From: Juglans regia
Lineage: Eukaryota; Streptophyta; Magnoliopsida; Fagales; Juglandaceae
DNA: 64,000 nucleotides
NCBI RefSeq assembly: GCF_001411555.2
Contig: NC_049914.1
Coordinates: 13,118,582 to 13,182,581 of the forward strand
Direction of reading: 5' to 3'
The notes beneath the pieces are model-generated. The model did not search any database. It was not told the origin of the DNA and saw only the letters and a list, made by a program, of their open reading frames with translations. The position numbers and the translations under genes were made by a program. Positions 9,824-22,500 of the stretch are shown in pieces (within the stretch, counting starts at the first letter, position 1; the number at the start of each line of letters is the position of its first letter).

Positions 9824-12719
9824 TGTAACACCCCGTATTTTTAGTGTATTTTTAATGAAGGAATTATTTTTATTGATTCAAAATTTATTCTCTTGTTTTA
9901 AAAAAATTATTTTTGAAGTGCTTTTTTTAAATTAATTATTGTTATGTGTTTAAATTTCTTCTCGCATTAAATTAACTTGTTGTTGGGTTTAATTATTTAT
10001 TTTCATTTTAATCACTACGTTTGAATTATTTTATTTCACTTACTGTTTTAAAACCGTTTCCATTGGATCTTTTTTTGTGATCCAAGATATGAGGATTGGA
10101 CCTCATTTCTTTTCCTACATTTTCTTTTTCCTCTTTTCTTTTTCCTTCATTTTTCTTTTCTTCCTTTCTTTTCTTTCTTTTCTTTTTTCTTCTTCTGGTT
10201 TCCTCCCGCGTGCGATGCCAGCCCCTCCCTCTCTCCGTCCGATTCTTCCTTCGCCCCCAGCGCCGACGTGCACCGGCGGTGGTCGACACCGCCCGGCTCC
10301 CCATCCGCCGACGATGCCACCCCTCCATTTCCAGCCCCAGTCGCGTCGCTGTTAGCCGCCACGAGCCCATTGAAGCCGCGGCATTCCTTGCGCCGCCGTC
10401 GCGCCACCTCCGGCCACCATCTCTTCACCACATCATCCTCGACCTCCTAGCAACCCAATAGACCCAACCCCACCTCCGATCTGTCACCGGTGAAGCCACA
10501 CCATCAATATTTCCGTTTTGGGTATTTTAGACTTCGACCGCCCTTTGTGCCGCCACCCACGGCCAACCACCACCACCACTAGCTTCACCGACATCCCTAA
10601 GCCCTACCCTATCAATCTCGGGTCTTCGTTTACACCCGTTCAAAAGTGGATTTTTGAGACCCACGGCCACAGTGCATTTGGCACTGTTTTGTTGCTGCAT
10701 TGACGCTTCTAGCACATCCGTGATCTTTCAAAAATTATATTATAGCATTGTAAGTATTTTTTCCAAAGAACTTTTGAGATTTAAATGTATTTCTACGCTA
10801 ATTCATATTTACTGTGAATTTATTGGTTGTGCCGGACTGAGTCCGAGGAGTAAGGGGATCGGTTGGATTGGATGATGGAGTTGTTTGTGTGAGATTGGTT
10901 TATGCTATGAAATTTGTTGGCTATTTCGGGTTTAAATATTGGTGTTTTGAGTTTGACGTTGGTTATGGTGAATATTGGTGATTTTAGGAAGTGATGATAT
11001 ATTTTTGGATTATTGATTTAGTGTTTTGAAAATGTTTAGAAGGGTTTGTTGGGGCCTTTTAACATCTAGAAGTGTTGAGATATTTTTTTTCCTGTTGTGG
11101 AGTTGGGAACGGAGAGAGAGTAGTGTGTAGTGTCGTCTTGGTTAAATTGTTGACGATTACTTGGGAGTATGAGCTGCTGAAATAAGTGTGAGTTAGTGAT
11201 AATCGAAGTTGACATTGGTTTTGATGCTTGTATTGGACAATACTGAGATTGGTATAGAATATTTTGGGTCGAAATGTGGGCTGTCCGGATTGTTATTTGG
11301 TTGTTTGAGTTGGATTAAACTTGCTGAATTATGGTCTAGAAATTGGGTCTTAAGTTGTCTAAGACCAATTTTGTGTTGTTGGACTTTAATATTTAGTTTA
11401 TATTATTTTCATGAATAGGTGACGAGACGGATAGAGACCGTATTCAAGTCATAGATAATGCGCTGCAGGAGTCAGGTAAGCGGGGTTCCTATGCTAGGCC
11501 TTACACGAATTATTTGAGACTGAGGTTGATTTTCTGAAAACTTTGCATATTTTTGTGGTGAAATGAGAACTTGGAAAAAACAAAACCAACATCGGTCGTT
11601 TATTTGCATACTCATGAAATCTGTACGAAAAAGAGAAAAATATGTTCTGACATGCATTGTGTAGACATGAGCTAAATTCTGTCATGTGGTTTCTGAAATC
11701 TGGAAAAAGAGCGATATTGAGAATATGAAAAGTTGTACATTTATTTAGAAATATGTTCTGGCTTTTGTGTTTAGCGTGTGTAAACTGTCTGATTCTGTTT
11801 TGGTACTCTGTATTATTTTGATATAACATCTGAAAACCTTTGGCATGGTGTACTGGTTTTCGTATCTGACTCTGTCTCTGCTTTGCTCTGCTCTGTTATG
11901 CTCTGCTCTGTTTGGATTGGTACCAACTTCTCTGTCTCTGAGTGCACTCACTTTGGAAACAAAGTGGTTTTATTGTGGTCTTTCCTGTGTGCACACTCGG
12001 GGCTCCGAGAAGAATAAAGGAAAGATTTTACCTCTGTCTCTGCCTGGTTTGGCCACCGGGGTTAGCACAACCCTACCACGGGGTGAAACATGGTCTCTAC
12101 TCTGTTTGATGCTCTGTTTTGATCTGATGATAATATTCAGTTTATGTTATGCTAAAGCACTATGGGTTTTACTTGTCTTAAAACCATCGCTCTATTACTT
12201 TTGAAAATATGTTATATTCTGTATGATAACTCTGGAAAATATTTTGTTCTGCATGCTCTACTTTGTAAATGCTCATGTTTGCACGCTAGAATATGATTTC
12301 TGCTTACTGAGTTGTTGATAACTCACCCCCTATCATTATAATATTTTTTCAGATAATGTGGAGAGTCCAAATAAGGACCTAGATTAGATTGCTGCTTGTG
12401 TTTAAGCTGAGGAGATGTTGGTAGAAGAAGGACTTCTGGTGTTCTTAGTTTTAATGTCTTTGAGTTTTATTAATATCTTGAGTTTCAGTAAGATTTATGA
12501 AATTATTGGTTGGGTTGTTATGACTACCGAGAGATTACAGACTCCTTAGTTTATTTTAGCTGCAGTAATGACTTTGTGGAGTTTTCAATGTGGTTATTTA
12601 GAACTCTTGATATTGAGTTTTGCTATTAAAGATTTGAGTTTTATTTTATTTGTGTTGGAAAATAAGTTCTTAAGAGACAAGTAGTAAGTCTCCAGACCAT
12701 CCGGGTTTGGGGCGTTACA
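9824..12719 (+). mobile_element. Solo LTR 1 (2896 bp, gypsy-type)
   Basis: Begins TGTAACACCCCG and ends GGGGCGTTACA. It is flanked by a perfect 5-bp target duplication ACTTG (9819-9823 and 12720-12724). No second LTR, primer-binding site or internal domain is present, so this is a solo LTR left by unequal recombination. Inside are an AT-rich start, a GC-rich Pro/Ala-coding-like block (about 10200-10680) and a CTCTG-rich stretch (about 11870-11940). It shares its first part with the LTR at 21770-23926 and its later part (for example TAAGCGGGGTTCCTATG) with the one at 55315-58190. Long LTRs with TGTAAC..GTTACA ends suit large Ty3/gypsy elements; the lineage is inferred. Reading frames inside it are not genes. 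Confidence 0.9.
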
Positions 12720-12724
12720 ACTTG

Positions 12725-13690
12725 TTAGTTTGAAGCAGGTCATCATGTTATGACAAGATCAACTTAGTACAGATCAATTGCAATATGTTCCGTAAGAGTT
12801 CTTGTCCAAGACTGTTACTGGTTCTACAGCTCATACCAATCGAGTGTTGAAGTCTAGGAATGCTTTATGCAGTTTGCCCTTTCTATTTCCTCCATTTTCT
12901 GATTATGTATCTAAGTGGGAAACTATCTCTTTTTAACGGAGTCCAAGTATATCATGATGACTATAACTCTTATTACTGTACTTGTGCATCAAATTTTATA
13001 TGTTCAAGACGTGTTTCATATCCTATTCACCAAGGCAAACAACTTGCGACAAAAAAGATGACGGTCCAGTGTTCCTGATGCACCTGTGATGCCTAAATTA
13101 GCAAATACGAATATGGGACTGTTATAAAGGCTCTAGGATTGAAGTTACTTGAAATACTATCTCTGGTCAATTATATAGACGTAGCACCTTGCTGATAAGA
13201 ACAAATTGATAACTCAATCTCTTGATTTTACTTATTGGTTCCTGAAGTTTCGGTGGGGGATGACGAAGTTATCCCCTTCAGGTGATCTAGGCGAGATTCT
13301 CACCATCTCCTTAACAAGAGGGTCACCTTCTGGTGGTTATAACATTGATTCATAATGAATCACGATACCTAGGCGACTAACTCGCCACTAGGCTCATGAC
13401 ATATGGGCCTTGCATATCATTGGACCTGTCTTATTGGGGTCTGAAAGGCTCCTCTAATTATCCCGCAAATTTTCATCACGTGGGTGTGGCGGGAATTTGA
13501 TAATTACAAATGGTTCAAGTTTGTGAGCTCTGATTAGCAGTTCGTGTCCCCGTACTTTGGGGGAATTGTGACAGCTCCTCTGTTCATATTCCACTTAGCA
13601 TGATGTCCCTTATTATGAGGGCTTTGGTTAGTCTTCCATTACACCTCTGTCGACCCTAACAAATTGAGGGATTCCTATGAGATTTTCGAC
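12725..13690. other. Unassigned sequence, probably retroelement leader
   Basis: Resumes the host sequence interrupted by solo LTR 1. I recognise no gene. From about 13200 the base composition becomes more balanced and leads into a gag-like fragment at 13700, so this part may be untranslated leader of an old retroelement. The frame at 12860-13078 has no support. Confidence 0.4.
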
Positions 13691-13700
13691 TTCGTGATTC

Positions 13701-14173
13701 ATGAAGTTCCTCGGTGTTGTTGACACTGAGGGCTTCGATGAGAAGATTGCCCTTCTCATCTGTGCACTTATTCATGGATTGAGGCTTCCCGTTTGTCACC
13801 CCATGCGCGACATTCTTGATTTATTGAAGTTGGCACCTACTCAACTTCACTTTTATGCTTGGAGAATCTTCATGTCGTGTTTTATTACGTGGAGGATGGT
13901 TTTGGAGCCTATCCGAGAGGAATATCCCGATTTAACTACCCAGGAGTTTTTGCCACCCATTCGATTAGGGTGTCAGCTGGCAACGTCTGTAGCTTCCACT
14001 TGCGTTCCCATGATCACCTAGTGCAATTCGAGGGTCATCATTCCAATGCTAATAGTGGCAAAAGAAGTTCTTTTTTGTCTTTGGTCAGGGCTAAGAATTT
14101 TCTAGCCATGAAGTGCAAAGGGTTGAGTTCTTGGTCTGTGCCAATTGAGGTCGGGTTCCTGATGACAAAGTGA
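13701..14173 (+). pseudogene. Degenerate 'putative gypsy type transposon' domain fragment
   Basis: The translation from 13701 includes ALIHGLRLPVCHPMRDILD and then a Trp-containing stretch (YAWRIFMSC). This resembles the plant domain called putative gypsy-type transposon (Transposase_28 family), often found as the gag-like part of large non-autonomous retroelements. The reading continues in a second frame (13859-14173), so there is at least one frameshift, and no start or stop fits an intact gene. Family assignment is from memory of the pattern and is moderate. Confidence 0.55.
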
Positions 14174-14199
14174 TTGTTGTTACCTTGTCTAAATGAGAG

Positions 14200-16090
14200 C
14201 AGTCCCCTATCGAGATGATTTATGCTTGGGTAAGGCCAAACGTGGATGATGTTTGGACTGAGGCTCTTTGGACCAGGGCGAACATTGATAGATTCTTGGT
14301 AATGCCCAACCACTCTCGAGTGAGCGACCATTTATTTTTAACAAAGTCGGTTACCTCCCAAGACAAAAAGAGGCTCGCTACCACCTCGCTAGAGAAGGAG
14401 GGGAAACGGTCTCGCTCAGAGCGTGCCGTTACCTATGACATCCCCAACCTCTGCTTGGGATGTAATGGAGACTTGGAGCGTTGGGAAATGTAACACATGG
14501 GTGGCTTATAAAAACTCATCCCAGAATGAACTAAACATCCCAATAGATCAAATTAACCATAGATAGATATTGTCTTACTTAAAGAGGTCAACATAATAAG
14601 GCATGAGTTCATACATAAAATGGGAGATAGATTCTCCTTATTACAAACACTGCATCACAGTTCCAGTTGATGGTATTTCTTTTTAATTAAGTAATCATAT
14701 CATTAACCTTATACACAATATGATTTTCATTATACGAAATAAATGATAACACATATTGTAGTTATAACTATTACTTATCATTTATAATTGCATATTATTA
14801 TATTTTATAGTGTAATATATGTACATGAACTTATATATTATAATTATATACTTATAGCATATGCTTGTAATACACTAATAAATATAATATTTAATAATAT
14901 ACTCTATAATTTATTCATAACTTATATTTAATAATAATATATTATACCACTAGAACTTTTGATTTATTATGTTATCTATACATTAAATGGTTTAGTTTAT
15001 TATTTCCTTTACTTTATAACTATAAATTAATTTATTCTATACATTAATTTATTTCCTTTACTTTTTAATCAAAGCTATTTGGTTGAATAGTTAAATGGTT
15101 AGATTTTTTTGTAAAATTTAAAACTTTTTTGTATTAATCAAAAGACGATAATTAGAATTTGAAAAAAAAAACGAGTTCAAGTCATTTAGTTATTTTTAGT
15201 CAAGCGTAAGTTAAATACAAATAACATCAATGGTTAACAAGCCGAGTTCAAATAAGAAAATCTGAGTTCAAGCCAAGTTCGAATAAGTAAACATGCTAAT
15301 TGAGTTAGAGTAACTTTGTTCGAATTCAGCTTGACTCAGTTCGTTTGCAGCCCTAATGGTAAGATTTAGTTTTCTTTTTTTTTTTTTTTTTCGGATGCAG
15401 GGGGAAGCCAAATAACCTTATTTTGTGGGTACCTTAAACTCTTGATCTCATTACCCAAACATCCCTTAATAATAGATCAAGTCCTATTATTCCATGGCAA
15501 GAAAGGAAGCCGAATTCTACATATAAATTATATAATGGATTGTCTCATGGCATGCAACTTAATATTTTGCTTAAAGATTGAACACCAACAATTATTTCAC
15601 CAAGGGTGTAAGTAATAAAGACTTGTAATCCTCAAAAGTTATTGTCCAAAGTTTAAAGCTTAGAGTATGACATAGATAAGAATAAATTATATACTACAAG
15701 TATTATTTGACTTGCATAATTATCTATTAAAATATTAATGTCTAAGATTTTTGTAATTTTATGTAATTTTGCAAAGTTTGAACTTAAAAAGAGAAGTGCT
15801 GCAGTCACAAAGAGATCCTACAAAAATAAAGTCACAAACTGACTTGGCTTAATATATGTTAAATCTACTTTATAGATCTAATGTATCAAAAGTAGATTTA
15901 ACGTATCGCATCAAGTTATGTATGTTTATAAATTTACTTTTGTTGAATCTTTTTATAACTAAGTTTGAAAAAAACTCTTTTGGACAACATCTATCTAGGC
16001 TTACCCCTGTTCATCCTGTGCTCAAAGAAAAGAACATGTGAAGCCATGCGAGAAAAAATCATGTTAATTTAAGATCACAGGTTGGTAGAC
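14200..16090. other. Intergenic, no gene seen
   Basis: The first 300 bases may continue the decayed retroelement. From about 14680 the sequence is very AT-rich with poly-T/poly-A runs (for example 15370-15392). Short frames here (14215-14493, 15856-16041) have no recognisable domain. Confidence 0.55.
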
Positions 16091-16099
16091 AGCTACATG

Positions 16100-16660
16100 T
16101 ATGCCTATGTATTGGATGACCTCTTTCTGCCTTACAACTTGTAAACGAATTCGTAGCTGGATTGATGCAAAGTTAAAAGACTTTTGGTAGGATTTTAAAG
16201 GGATCAAGATACACTTCACTCCAAAGCACTGGTGGAAGGCTCAAATTGAGAAGCTTATATGATATCAATAAGGCCCTAATTGCTAAATTTGATGGAACAT
16301 TTCGTGTAACAAGGATAATATGTGGGTGCAGGTACTAAAAGCCAAATATTTTGAGGAATAAAAACCAAAGAACGTGTTGAAAAAAGGGGATGTGCTAAAA
16401 AGAAAATGGCTGCAGCATTGATGTATGGAAAGACCCATGGGTTCCCAATTCAGCAGACATCATACCAAGACCAAACGACAACTTGGATAATCCTTCTAAG
16501 TGGAAGACGTTATTGACTATGAAAACCAAGACTTGGAAAGGCTACAGAGTGTATGAACTATTCAATGATCAATCTGCATCGGAGATCCTAAACATTCGTC
16601 TATCAAAACTGGAGACAGAGGACACATTGATTTGGACCTCAAATGCCGATGGTAGTAGAT
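16100..16660 (+). pseudogene. LINE ORF2 C-terminal relic
   Basis: Broken frames on the plus strand read like the region after the RT of plant L1 ORF2. They include a stretch ALIAKFDGTFRVTRI, then IWKDPWVPNSADIIPRP and ..SKLETEDTLIWTSNADG, the usual run from the reverse transcriptase tail into the zf-RVT region. There are several frameshifts and stops and no poly(A) tail is apparent. The frame at 16736-17002 just downstream may be a further fragment but has no clear motif. Confidence 0.65.
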
Positions 16661-17437
16661 AGATACATTATAAAATCTGTGCATTGGAAGGATCAAGAGC
16701 TTAGTTTCATGCAACACGAGTGCAATCCGGATTGAATGGAAAAGAACTTGGAAATTAAAAAAACAAGACAGATTTACATTAAAGCTGCTTCTTTGGAGGA
16801 TTGCATGGGGAAAGTAAACAATGGACCACTTGTTTATCAAATGCCAACATGCAAGAGTGATACGGAGAGACTCATCAAAATTCACATTGATGATACGGAT
16901 CATGTCTATAAAAACAATTTTTTCACTCTTTTTGTGTCACGTCTTCATAACTCTTTGAGTACCAACGGTTTGAATTTTTACTCCACTTTTTGGATATTAT
17001 AATAATATTGCAACAACTAGATTAAGGAAGAATAATAAATTATAGACATATTCCAGTTAGAGCCAACTTCGAGAAACACCGAAATCTGCATTGGCGTAGT
17101 GGACACGCGCCTGCTGCGGTACGACCACAACGTTCAAATCTAGATCAATCTAAAATATCTGAGGGTGGGGAATTTCCTAATACGTAGCTTGTAGCAGAAT
17201 GGTCTCTGGAAATTTTACCCTGCACAAAATTTATACAAGTTGAACTCGAACTATTCATAAACAACTTTTTCAAGTACAGGTTTTCTTTCAACAAGTCTAA
17301 TGGTCAAAGCAATGTAAAATAAATACTTGTAGCAAATCCCGGGGGGGAAAAAGGATAAAAAGAAAAACAAAGCCGAATGTAATAAAAACAAAGACAATAT
17401 GCTCGAGTTACACAAACCATAAATCTTTTCCAGAAAG
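16661..17437. other. Intergenic between LINE relic and EDR2-like gene
   Basis: No gene is recognised. It runs up to the likely 3' end of the minus-strand EDR2-like gene. Confidence 0.5.
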
Positions 17438-17443
17438 TTTATT
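17438..17443 (-). terminator. Candidate poly(A) signal of the EDR2-like gene
   Basis: The minus-strand hexamer AATAAA lies about 185 bases after the stop codon, a usual 3'-UTR distance. Placement is by motif only. Confidence 0.4.
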
Positions 17444-17626
17444 TATCTATTAATGATATATATACACCAAAAATAACCAGCTGTCAATCTCAGTTTGATC
17501 TGGTAAAACAATGAGTCCTGCAACTTTATAGAGCATAAGCATCTTGAATTTCCAATTTCAGTGTTTATGTCTTAGCTCTTTGTCCCCAACATCTGGGTGG
17601 TTTTTAAGGAAAGTATTAGGAGGTCA

Positions 17627-19553
17627 TCATGGTTTCACCAATACTGCTTTGGAGGCATCAAGATGGTTAAGACGGCAGGTTCCGAGGAGATACTCTGGCA
17701 GCTCTTCTGGCGTATTCGCCTATACATGACAGATTGACATTTAGCATTAGAATTAAGAAATATGATTGTCAGGAAGGTGATGTTAAAAGAAGCATAATCA
17801 ATAAGAGTAATCCTAAACAAGCATAATTGATAAAAGTAAGCTTTCATTTCCAATTCTTTCACCGTCGTAAGTGGCACGGCTCAAGTCTCACATTTATGGT
17901 TACACACCCTAATAGAAGGCCCAAGCCACATGGACTATACTACTCCAAAATGACTAGATAATGATACAATTGGAGTTCTATTGGAACCATTATAAAGAGC
18001 AAGAACTTTTCCTTCCCAAGCAATATAAGATCTCATACACCACCTACCCTTACCACTTATCATATAGGGTTATCACATTATTGATGTAAAAAAGAGCATT
18101 GAGTTTCTTCACAGTTCACACTAAGTCATGACACAAAAAAGTAATTCTGCATAATTCAATTTCAGTGGCATATATACTTCTGGTTCACAAGATCTGAACC
18201 GTAGACATAATCAGCTTTCAGTATCTACAAATGAAAACCGCCAAATAACAATTTAGATCCTATAAGTTTATGCGTACTTAAGATTACTCCCCTGTAATTT
18301 CAATACTGTAATTTCCTACTATATTTGTAGTCCCTCCCATCCATCGTTACATGTCACTGAGGCTTGATGTGACCAAAAACAGCCACTCAATAGGTGACAT
18401 ACTGGTGATCGAGAAGTTCCAAGAAAATAAATAAAAACTCAAAAGAAAAAAATCATAAAAAAATAACATAGATAGGAAGGAAGAGTCAAGAACAGTAATC
18501 AGAGGAAAACAAATACAGAGATGAGTACCATGAGGGTAGATCTGGATAGTGGAGTACCCAACAATAAGGGATAGATCTTGTCTCCACAATTTTTTTTTTT
18601 TTTTTTTTTTTTGGTGGGGTGTGGTTTGATCTGAGGGTTGAATTAAAAAATATTGAAGAATTCACTTTTGAGTTTGAATAGTGTGGACATCAAGAAGCTT
18701 CAGTGCTTGCCATATAGCCCGAACCAAGACACAAGACCAGAGATTTAAAACGGATCAACAGCCGGAGTCTCCAAATTCAAGGCAGGTAACTTCCGGCCCC
18801 GTTAAAACTCTCCACTACTTCATTCTAAACAACATCCACGCACCTCTTGGACAGGGTCACAGGAACACAAATATTCTAAAAGTAAAGAATACTTTACTAA
18901 AAGGAACTCAGAAACATAAAGAGGACTCAATCTACTGGGGTGAACTTCCCACTAAAACTTTCCTCATCCGTACACCATACACTGCTCATCGTATATTTTG
19001 CAATTTCCACCAGCTCTGTAACCAAGGCTATCAGTTTGCTAAAATGGAATTCAATCTAAAATGAATTTGTTTTGGGTGACTATGTCCATCTCATGTGCAG
19101 TGTTCCTTTCTAAAAGCAAAACAAAATAATAACCTTCAATAGGACATCATTTGAGGTGTCATATAGAGTCCCGAGGGAAATTAAATGCAGCGGCAGTGAT
19201 AAAGGTAACAGATGGATATCATATTGAATGGAATCTGGAATTACTGGGTTGAATATTCTCAAGTTGAAAAACCAGGACTCAATTGACAGTAAACAAAAAA
19301 CTTGAAGGTATAAAAATTATAGTTCAGCCAATGAAAGAAAGTAGTAGTTTTACCTGTACCAAAAATGCCATCTCAATAACCAGATTGTTAAGGTACCCGA
19401 GAACAAGACTGACCACACCCCTTGCAACTGTTGAGGACCCAATATCGATCCCAAGCTGAAATGATTGTTTATTCCAGATTAGCAGATGTTATAAGACCCG
19501 ATCCTGAATTATAGTATTTCTTCTGTCTCACTACAGTGATCTGAGGACATGAA

Positions 19554-19591
<38 letters not shown>

Positions 19592-22500
19592 ACTCATGCA
19601 GACGCACACACAGAGGAGGACGAGGCACATATATACAGGAACAACACTTCTTGCAAACTTACCTCCAAATAGTTATTCCCGTGGAAATAGTTAATTTCAA
19701 GGGCTTGACCAATCAGGCATGCTTTCTTTCCCACACTTTGCTTAACTATCCATGAACCCTGAGAAAATAAATGTTAACACTCCTAACCCATGCACCATAC
19801 ATTTACGAAAGAAAAATAATATTTGCAGTCCTAGGGTGTGCAGGCATCGTGCACTCACTATGAAAAAAGTGGATAAGTCTAGGATCTACATGAAAAAATC
19901 ATTTTTTTAATGGTGGATCTCACTTTTTTTCAAACGAAGTGCGTGAGGCTTGCACACCTTAGGACTGTATTTAGAATTACTCTGATATATAAATATATAT
20001 ATATAAGGTTCGTGCGTGGTATAGACGATTAAGTCACTTCATGCCAACAAAATCAGAAGAATGCTGGAAAATACAAAAGTTAATAACTTCTACAGATCCC
20101 TGTTCAGATGAGTGAACCCAAAAACATTAATAACTATCACGTGTACAAACATCTGAATGCATGAGATCAAAATGGCAGAATCTCAGTCCCAGATCATAAT
20201 GGGCAACATATAGTGCTGAAAGCACACATCACAGTAGACATATCCAGGAACTGAGAGGGTCTATGTATTCAAATAAGCAATACGCCGGACTTAGAAGATA
20301 TGAAGATGTATGCACGTAGAATGGTAGAGAACTTTGTTTAACTTGGTAGTGCACAAAGGATGAGAGATTAATACAAATTCAAAATTACTTTCATAACATT
20401 TGCAAATATAAGTAAAATGCAACGTTGAGCAATGCACACTTCTAGGCCAATGGTGTTGAACTTAAGAATCACTTGCTTTAGTTTTTTCTAACCTAACAAG
20501 AAAGTCAAATTTTATTAATGATCAAAAGAGGTATTGCCCGAGTACTCAGGGCACATACATGAGGAACACCTGATAAGAAAAAGAAAAAAGAGCAAAGAAA
20601 TCCTGAGAAACAGGAAAACCAAAATGAACAATCGTCTAATGGTAAAGGGTTTTGAAAACAAAATTCTTAAGATCCACCACCATTTCACCATCTTCAAAGT
20701 TTCGGTCATTTTCTCTTCAAATACAACATAACACGAATCATCTTCCACAACAAACAACTTGATGCAGGAGGATCCGGGCATGATGATGCTCGGCTGACAA
20801 ATTACGGATTAATGGCACTGGGCTACCTTAAGAAGGCAGATCAGCGCAAAACCGGCGGAAAAAGATAAAGATTCCTTGGTTGGGCGAGAAAAGGGGGTTC
20901 GGAGAGGAAGGGTTGATATTTCTTGGTCGGGTGAGGAAAGTGGGTGACATCAATGTTTTGGCCATAACTTTGGCTACGGGTATCAAAATCATGCATATGA
21001 CCCCAATTCGGAAAGTTCTTTTCAGCGTGCACGTCATGGTCACCAAGCCATGCCTGGTGGGCCCCATTTAGACCCAAAAATCAGTTGTTTTCCCTTCTGA
21101 ATTGCCACTTTAAGTTAATTTTTCATTTTTGGTCATTTTTTTATGGTAATGTTTATTTTTAGGAACGATTTTATTCTGGACTTTTAGGCTAGATTGTAGC
21201 GATACTTATCTCATTCAGTACTTTACTAATTGGCCTTAATTGCAATTTTAATTTTTTCATTAGCTATTTAGGCCCGGCTTGTGGGCTTCAGAAAGGATGA
21301 TTGATAATCAATTTATTTTTTGAAAGAAAACCTAATATCAGAGTTTACCACAGAGCTTTCTCTCTGTTTGCGTTTTTTCTCAAACTCAATCTCTAGCTTC
21401 TATTGTTTAGCCAGGTGTCAGAATAATTCTTATTCTACATCCGGAGTCACAACTAAGCCTCCCTCTCCAACACCCGAAAAGATCCACCACACTGCAAGGC
21501 GTAATCCAATCTAGGATGAAGAAGACAAAAATACAATTCTAAAGAGCACTAGCCACCTCACTATGCAATAAAAAAACAATTTAGCATTTCCTCGTTCCTC
21601 AAACACATGCAACACCAATCCATCATAATAATATTTATTTTTCTTATATTATTTAATGTGAAGATCTTTCCTAAAGCAATTGTCAAATAAATTAAAAAAA
21701 CAATCTTAGACAAGCCTTGTCCTGCAAAATATTCTTCCATGAAAGTAGGTTATTTTCATGGGGAGATAATGTAACACCCCGTATTTTAGTGCATTTTTAC
21801 TGAAGGATTATTTTTATTTATTCGAAAATTTATTCTCTTGTTTTAAAATTATTGAATTTTTAATTGGGTTATTTTTAGGATTTTTAATTTGGTGAAAATT
21901 AATTTTTATGTGCTTTCTTAATATTTATTTATTGTTGTGCATTTAAATTACTTTTCTTATTTAATTAATTATTGTGGGATTTAATTATTTCAATTTGACT
22001 TTACCATTACGTTTAAATTATTTTATTTAACTTGTGGCTTTGAAATCGTTTCCGTTGGATCTCATTTCTTTTCCCTCTATTTTTCTTTTCTTTCTTTTCT
22101 TTTTCCTCCTTATTTCTCCTTCTCCCCGCGCGACCAGCCTCCCTCTCTCTCCCCGTGCGTTTCTCCCCTCCACCCAGCCCGCCGCCGTGAGCCGGCGGTG
22201 ACCGTCACCGCCCGTCCCATTCGGTTCCCCTGCCGCCGGCAACCACCCCCCTCCATTCCCAGCACCTCCCGCGCCACCATTAGCCTCCACGTAGCCCTTC
22301 AAGCCGCGGCGTTACTTTCGCTCCAGCGCCGCCGTCGCACCACCTCCGGCCACCATCTTCCTACCACTTCATCCCCGACCTCTTGGCAACCCAATGGACC
22401 CAACCCCGGCTCTGATCCGTCACCGGTGAAGCACAACCAAGCCCATCTCCGATTTCGGCATTTTTGGCCTAAAACCACCCCTTGCGCCGCCACCCACGGC

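Noticed and set aside
10026..10461. Overlapping Arg- and Pro-rich frames on both strands
   Set aside because: They lie inside solo LTR 1, overlap each other, and follow base composition. The matching region of solo LTR 2 does not preserve a common frame.
9824..12719. DNA transposon with TGTAACACCCC / GGGGCGTTACA inverted ends
   Set aside because: The TG..CA ends with a 5-bp target duplication, repeated at three loci, fit a solo LTR better, although only a paired-LTR copy elsewhere would settle it.
18681..19064. 127-codon plus-strand frame
   Set aside because: It lies in intron 20 of the EDR2-like gene, antisense, with no domain and no repeat or splice support.
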